From Sedimentisphaera sp050251615 (GTDB lineage: Bacteria > Planctomycetota > Phycisphaerae > Sedimentisphaerales > Sedimentisphaeraceae): a stretch of 5,268 nt of DNA. The stretch's first letter is position 1. The number at the start of each line of letters is the position of its first letter. The translations under genes and the position numbers were made by a program. Positions 4,238 through 5,268 of this stretch are shown here, piece by piece. The stretch lies in NCBI GenBank assembly GCA_050251615.1, contig JBFWMM010000071.1:1-5268 (forward strand), given 5' to 3'. The notes beneath the pieces were generated by a model that saw only the letters and a list, made by a program, of their open reading frames with translations, was not told the origin of the DNA and did not search any database.

Positions 4238-5268
4238 TTAATTCACCCCATTAAAAAGGCGTTTCCTCATAGAATCGTCATACTCTTCTTTACGCTTCCT
4301 CAGCTCATCCGCAAAGTGATGGCAATTATGAGAAAAAGGATTATATTTTTCTGCAGACCATTCAGGGTCTGCTTTCATTTCTTCAACAATACCATCATCT
4401 CCGCCAATACCATCATCCGTGACCATACCTGTGGGTTCACCATAAGCCCCACTTGGATTGCTTTCTACACCATTGGGGCCATAGCCAACAGAAGGTTCAG
4501 AATTAGGGCCTTGTTCATCATCATAAAAGCCTTCTTCGTGTACAGGTTCCAAGTTGAGTGGTTCTAATATTGGGGCTAATAATTCCAATGGATATAGTAT
4601 TATACCTAAACCTTCAAGTGGCCTTTTGCGGAAATGGAACCACCCCCACGGATCAATCCAGTTCAGCGGGTTGTTCGCGCAGTAGGCATATGGATTTATC
4701 GTATCAATATATCCCAGCGGGTCGGTCTGGAGGAAGCGGCCGATCTCGGGCTTGTACATCCTTGCGCGGTAGTAGTAGAGCCCGCTTTCTTCATCCAGCC
4801 TGCGCGCGGTAAACATATACGGATTGCCGATTGCGGAGCGGGCAATCTCGCTGCCGCTGCCATCGTAGATGGTCGTCCTGCCGAAAGGCGAATACCTGTA
4901 CTTTTCCGCCACCACCCCGTTTCCGGAGGTCATGGCAATCACGCTGCCGAGCGCGTCTGTGTGGTAGAAGTACAGGCCAACCAGCTCGTCATCATAGAAT
5001 GTAATCATGGCGATGGGATTGTCAATACCCGGGCCATAAACATACTCGCGCCTGATGTGCATATTGTAGCTATCGTTCGGGTCGCTCTCATACTCCGCAA
5101 TGACGGTCGCCCCATCATAGACGTAGTGAGTATCAGCGGGTGTGTCGAGTGTGGAGAATTTCTTGATCCGGCGTCCGGCGTAGTCGTAGGTATAGGCCCC
5201 CAAAGCTCCTGTACCAGAATTACAGTAGGTCATACGGTTCTCTGCGTCATATTGCATTATATTCACTG
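4238..5268 (-). CDS. RHS/YD-repeat protein, C-terminal part with variable tip (5' end outside window)
   Basis: This is the 3' end of a large Rhs (rearrangement hotspot) protein, a secreted or surface polymorphic toxin whose YD-repeat shell encloses a C-terminal toxin. Numbering from the GTG at 5266, YD motifs are visible near residues 6-13 (YDAENRMT) and 27-33 (YDYAGRR). The repeat-associated core follows at 69-208 (YHTDALGSV at 101, YRYSPFG at 123, GRFLQTDPLG at 176, NPYAYCANNP at 191, DPWG at 205). The tip is 209-342. It has a hydrophobic start, a Gly/Pro/acidic low-complexity stretch (about 240-295), and ends with NPFSHNCHHFADELRKR (309-325). The Asn-Cys-x-x-Phe motif resembles the catalytic-cysteine motif of papain-like/LRAT-type hydrolases, but I see no clear partner histidine, so the activity is unassigned. 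The GTG at 5266 is not the true start: the frame is open to the window edge and begins in mid-repeat. Compared with the three other core copies, this one has Trp instead of Arg before DPWG and Trp instead of Leu after it. The stop lies one base before the next gene. Confidence 0.93.
   Translation of the reverse strand, partial: VNIMQYDAENRMTYCNSGTGALGAYTYDYAGRRIKKFSTLDTPADTHYVYDGATVIAEYESDPNDSYNMHIRREYVYGPGIDNPIAMITFYDDELVGLYFYHTDALGSVIAMTSGNGVVAEKYRYSPFGRTTIYDGSGSEIARSAIGNPYMFTARRLDEESGLYYYRARMYKPEIGRFLQTDPLGYIDTINPYAYCANNPLNWIDPWGWFHFRKRPLEGLGIILYPLELLAPILEPLNLEPVHEEGFYDDEQGPNSEPSVGYGPNGVESNPSGAYGEPTGMVTDDGIGGDDGIVEEMKADPEWSAEKYNPFSHNCHHFADELRKRKEEYDDSMRKRLFNGVN
4243..4249 (-). promoter_or_regulatory. 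Ribosome binding site of lipoprotein 1
   Basis: GGGGTGA, 6 bases from the ATG at 4236, embedded in the final Gly-Val-Asn codons of the main rhs gene. It fixes the start and ties translation of the candidate immunity gene to the end of its toxin. Confidence 0.75.
4644..5066 (-). repeat. Rhs core repeat, copy 4 (in the main rhs gene)
   Basis: One of four copies of a direct repeat encoding Rhs core residues from NMHIRRE to DPWG. All four copies align without gaps in the coding core, at about 97-99% identity by eye. This copy has the sequence context of a normal Rhs gene on its 5' side (YD repeats running into SYNMHIRRE). Private differences include GGA for GTA (TSGNG rather than TSVNG) and TGG for CGG (Trp203). 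Identity with the other copies stops right after the DPWG codons and, on the other side, at CAATATG. Confidence 0.93.

Noticed and set aside
4163..4567. Plus-strand open frame across the junction of the main gene and the first lipoprotein
   Set aside because: It is antisense to two coupled genes and its hydrophobic look comes from the complement of acidic and Gly/Pro codons.
4558..4812. Plus-strand open frame across the main-gene tip and core
   Set aside because: It is antisense to the well-supported Rhs core, which is conserved at the protein level on the minus strand in four copies; the plus-strand protein has no recognisable features.
1..5066. CRISPR array or tandem structural repeat
   Set aside because: Repeat units are hundreds of bases long, coding, and separated by 700-1650 bases of distinct genes; there are no short regular spacers.
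5264..5266. GTG at 5266 as start of the rightmost coding region
   Set aside because: The frame begins inside a YD repeat and remains open to the window edge, so the gene starts outside the window.
1..5268. Insertion sequence or transposon generating the duplications
   Set aside because: I see no transposase or integrase coding sequence and no inverted repeats at the repeat edges; coding-frame homologous or site-directed exchange of Rhs tips explains the pattern better.

Overview
The whole window is transcribed from the minus strand and is one tightly packed Rhs/YD-repeat locus. It holds four copies of the same roughly 425-base segment, which encodes the C-terminal 'RHS repeat-associated core'. 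Each copy leads into coding sequence for a C-terminal tip, and each fully visible tip is followed within a few bases by a small gene for a lipoprotein or membrane protein. This is the layout of a polymorphic toxin gene plus displaced (orphan) tip cassettes with their presumed immunity genes. No transposase, tRNA, rRNA or CRISPR array is visible.

Layout in the direction of transcription (right to left). (1) 5268-4238 is the 3' end of the main rhs gene. It enters from outside the window with YD repeats, then the core, then a 134-residue tip ending in an Asn-Cys...Phe-Ala motif. (2) 4236-3637 and 3613-3035 are two tandem, clearly paralogous lipoprotein genes, candidate immunity proteins for that tip. 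(3) 3033-2311 is orphan cassette A: a 10-residue leader, the core, and a 90-residue tip with a Gly/Ala-rich hydrophobic stretch. It is followed by a multi-pass membrane protein gene (2301-1654). (4) 1636-794 is orphan cassette B: the same leader and core with an unrelated 130-residue tip. It overlaps a small three-helix membrane protein gene (810-475). (5) 460-1 is orphan cassette C, with a damaged leader and several unusual substitutions. It runs out of the window just as its tip begins, and the visible tip codons match those of cassette B.

How the genes probably work together: the core ends in paired DPxG motifs (DPLG and DPWG), which in studied Rhs proteins form an autoproteolytic site that frees the toxic tip inside the Rhs cage. 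The protein made from the downstream gene would protect the producer. The immunity candidates are all secreted lipoproteins or membrane proteins, which suggests the tips act in the envelope; this is inference. The core is GC-rich (about 60% in 121-180 by direct count), whereas the orphan regions are AT-rich (25% in 481-540), as expected for tips and immunity genes acquired separately from the core.

Organism: a bacterium with lipoprotein signal peptides and a large Rhs protein. The style of the core (GRFLQTDPLGY, NPYAYCANNP) reminds me of Planctomycetota or related environmental Gram-negative bacteria, but this is a weak impression and nothing here fixes the taxon.
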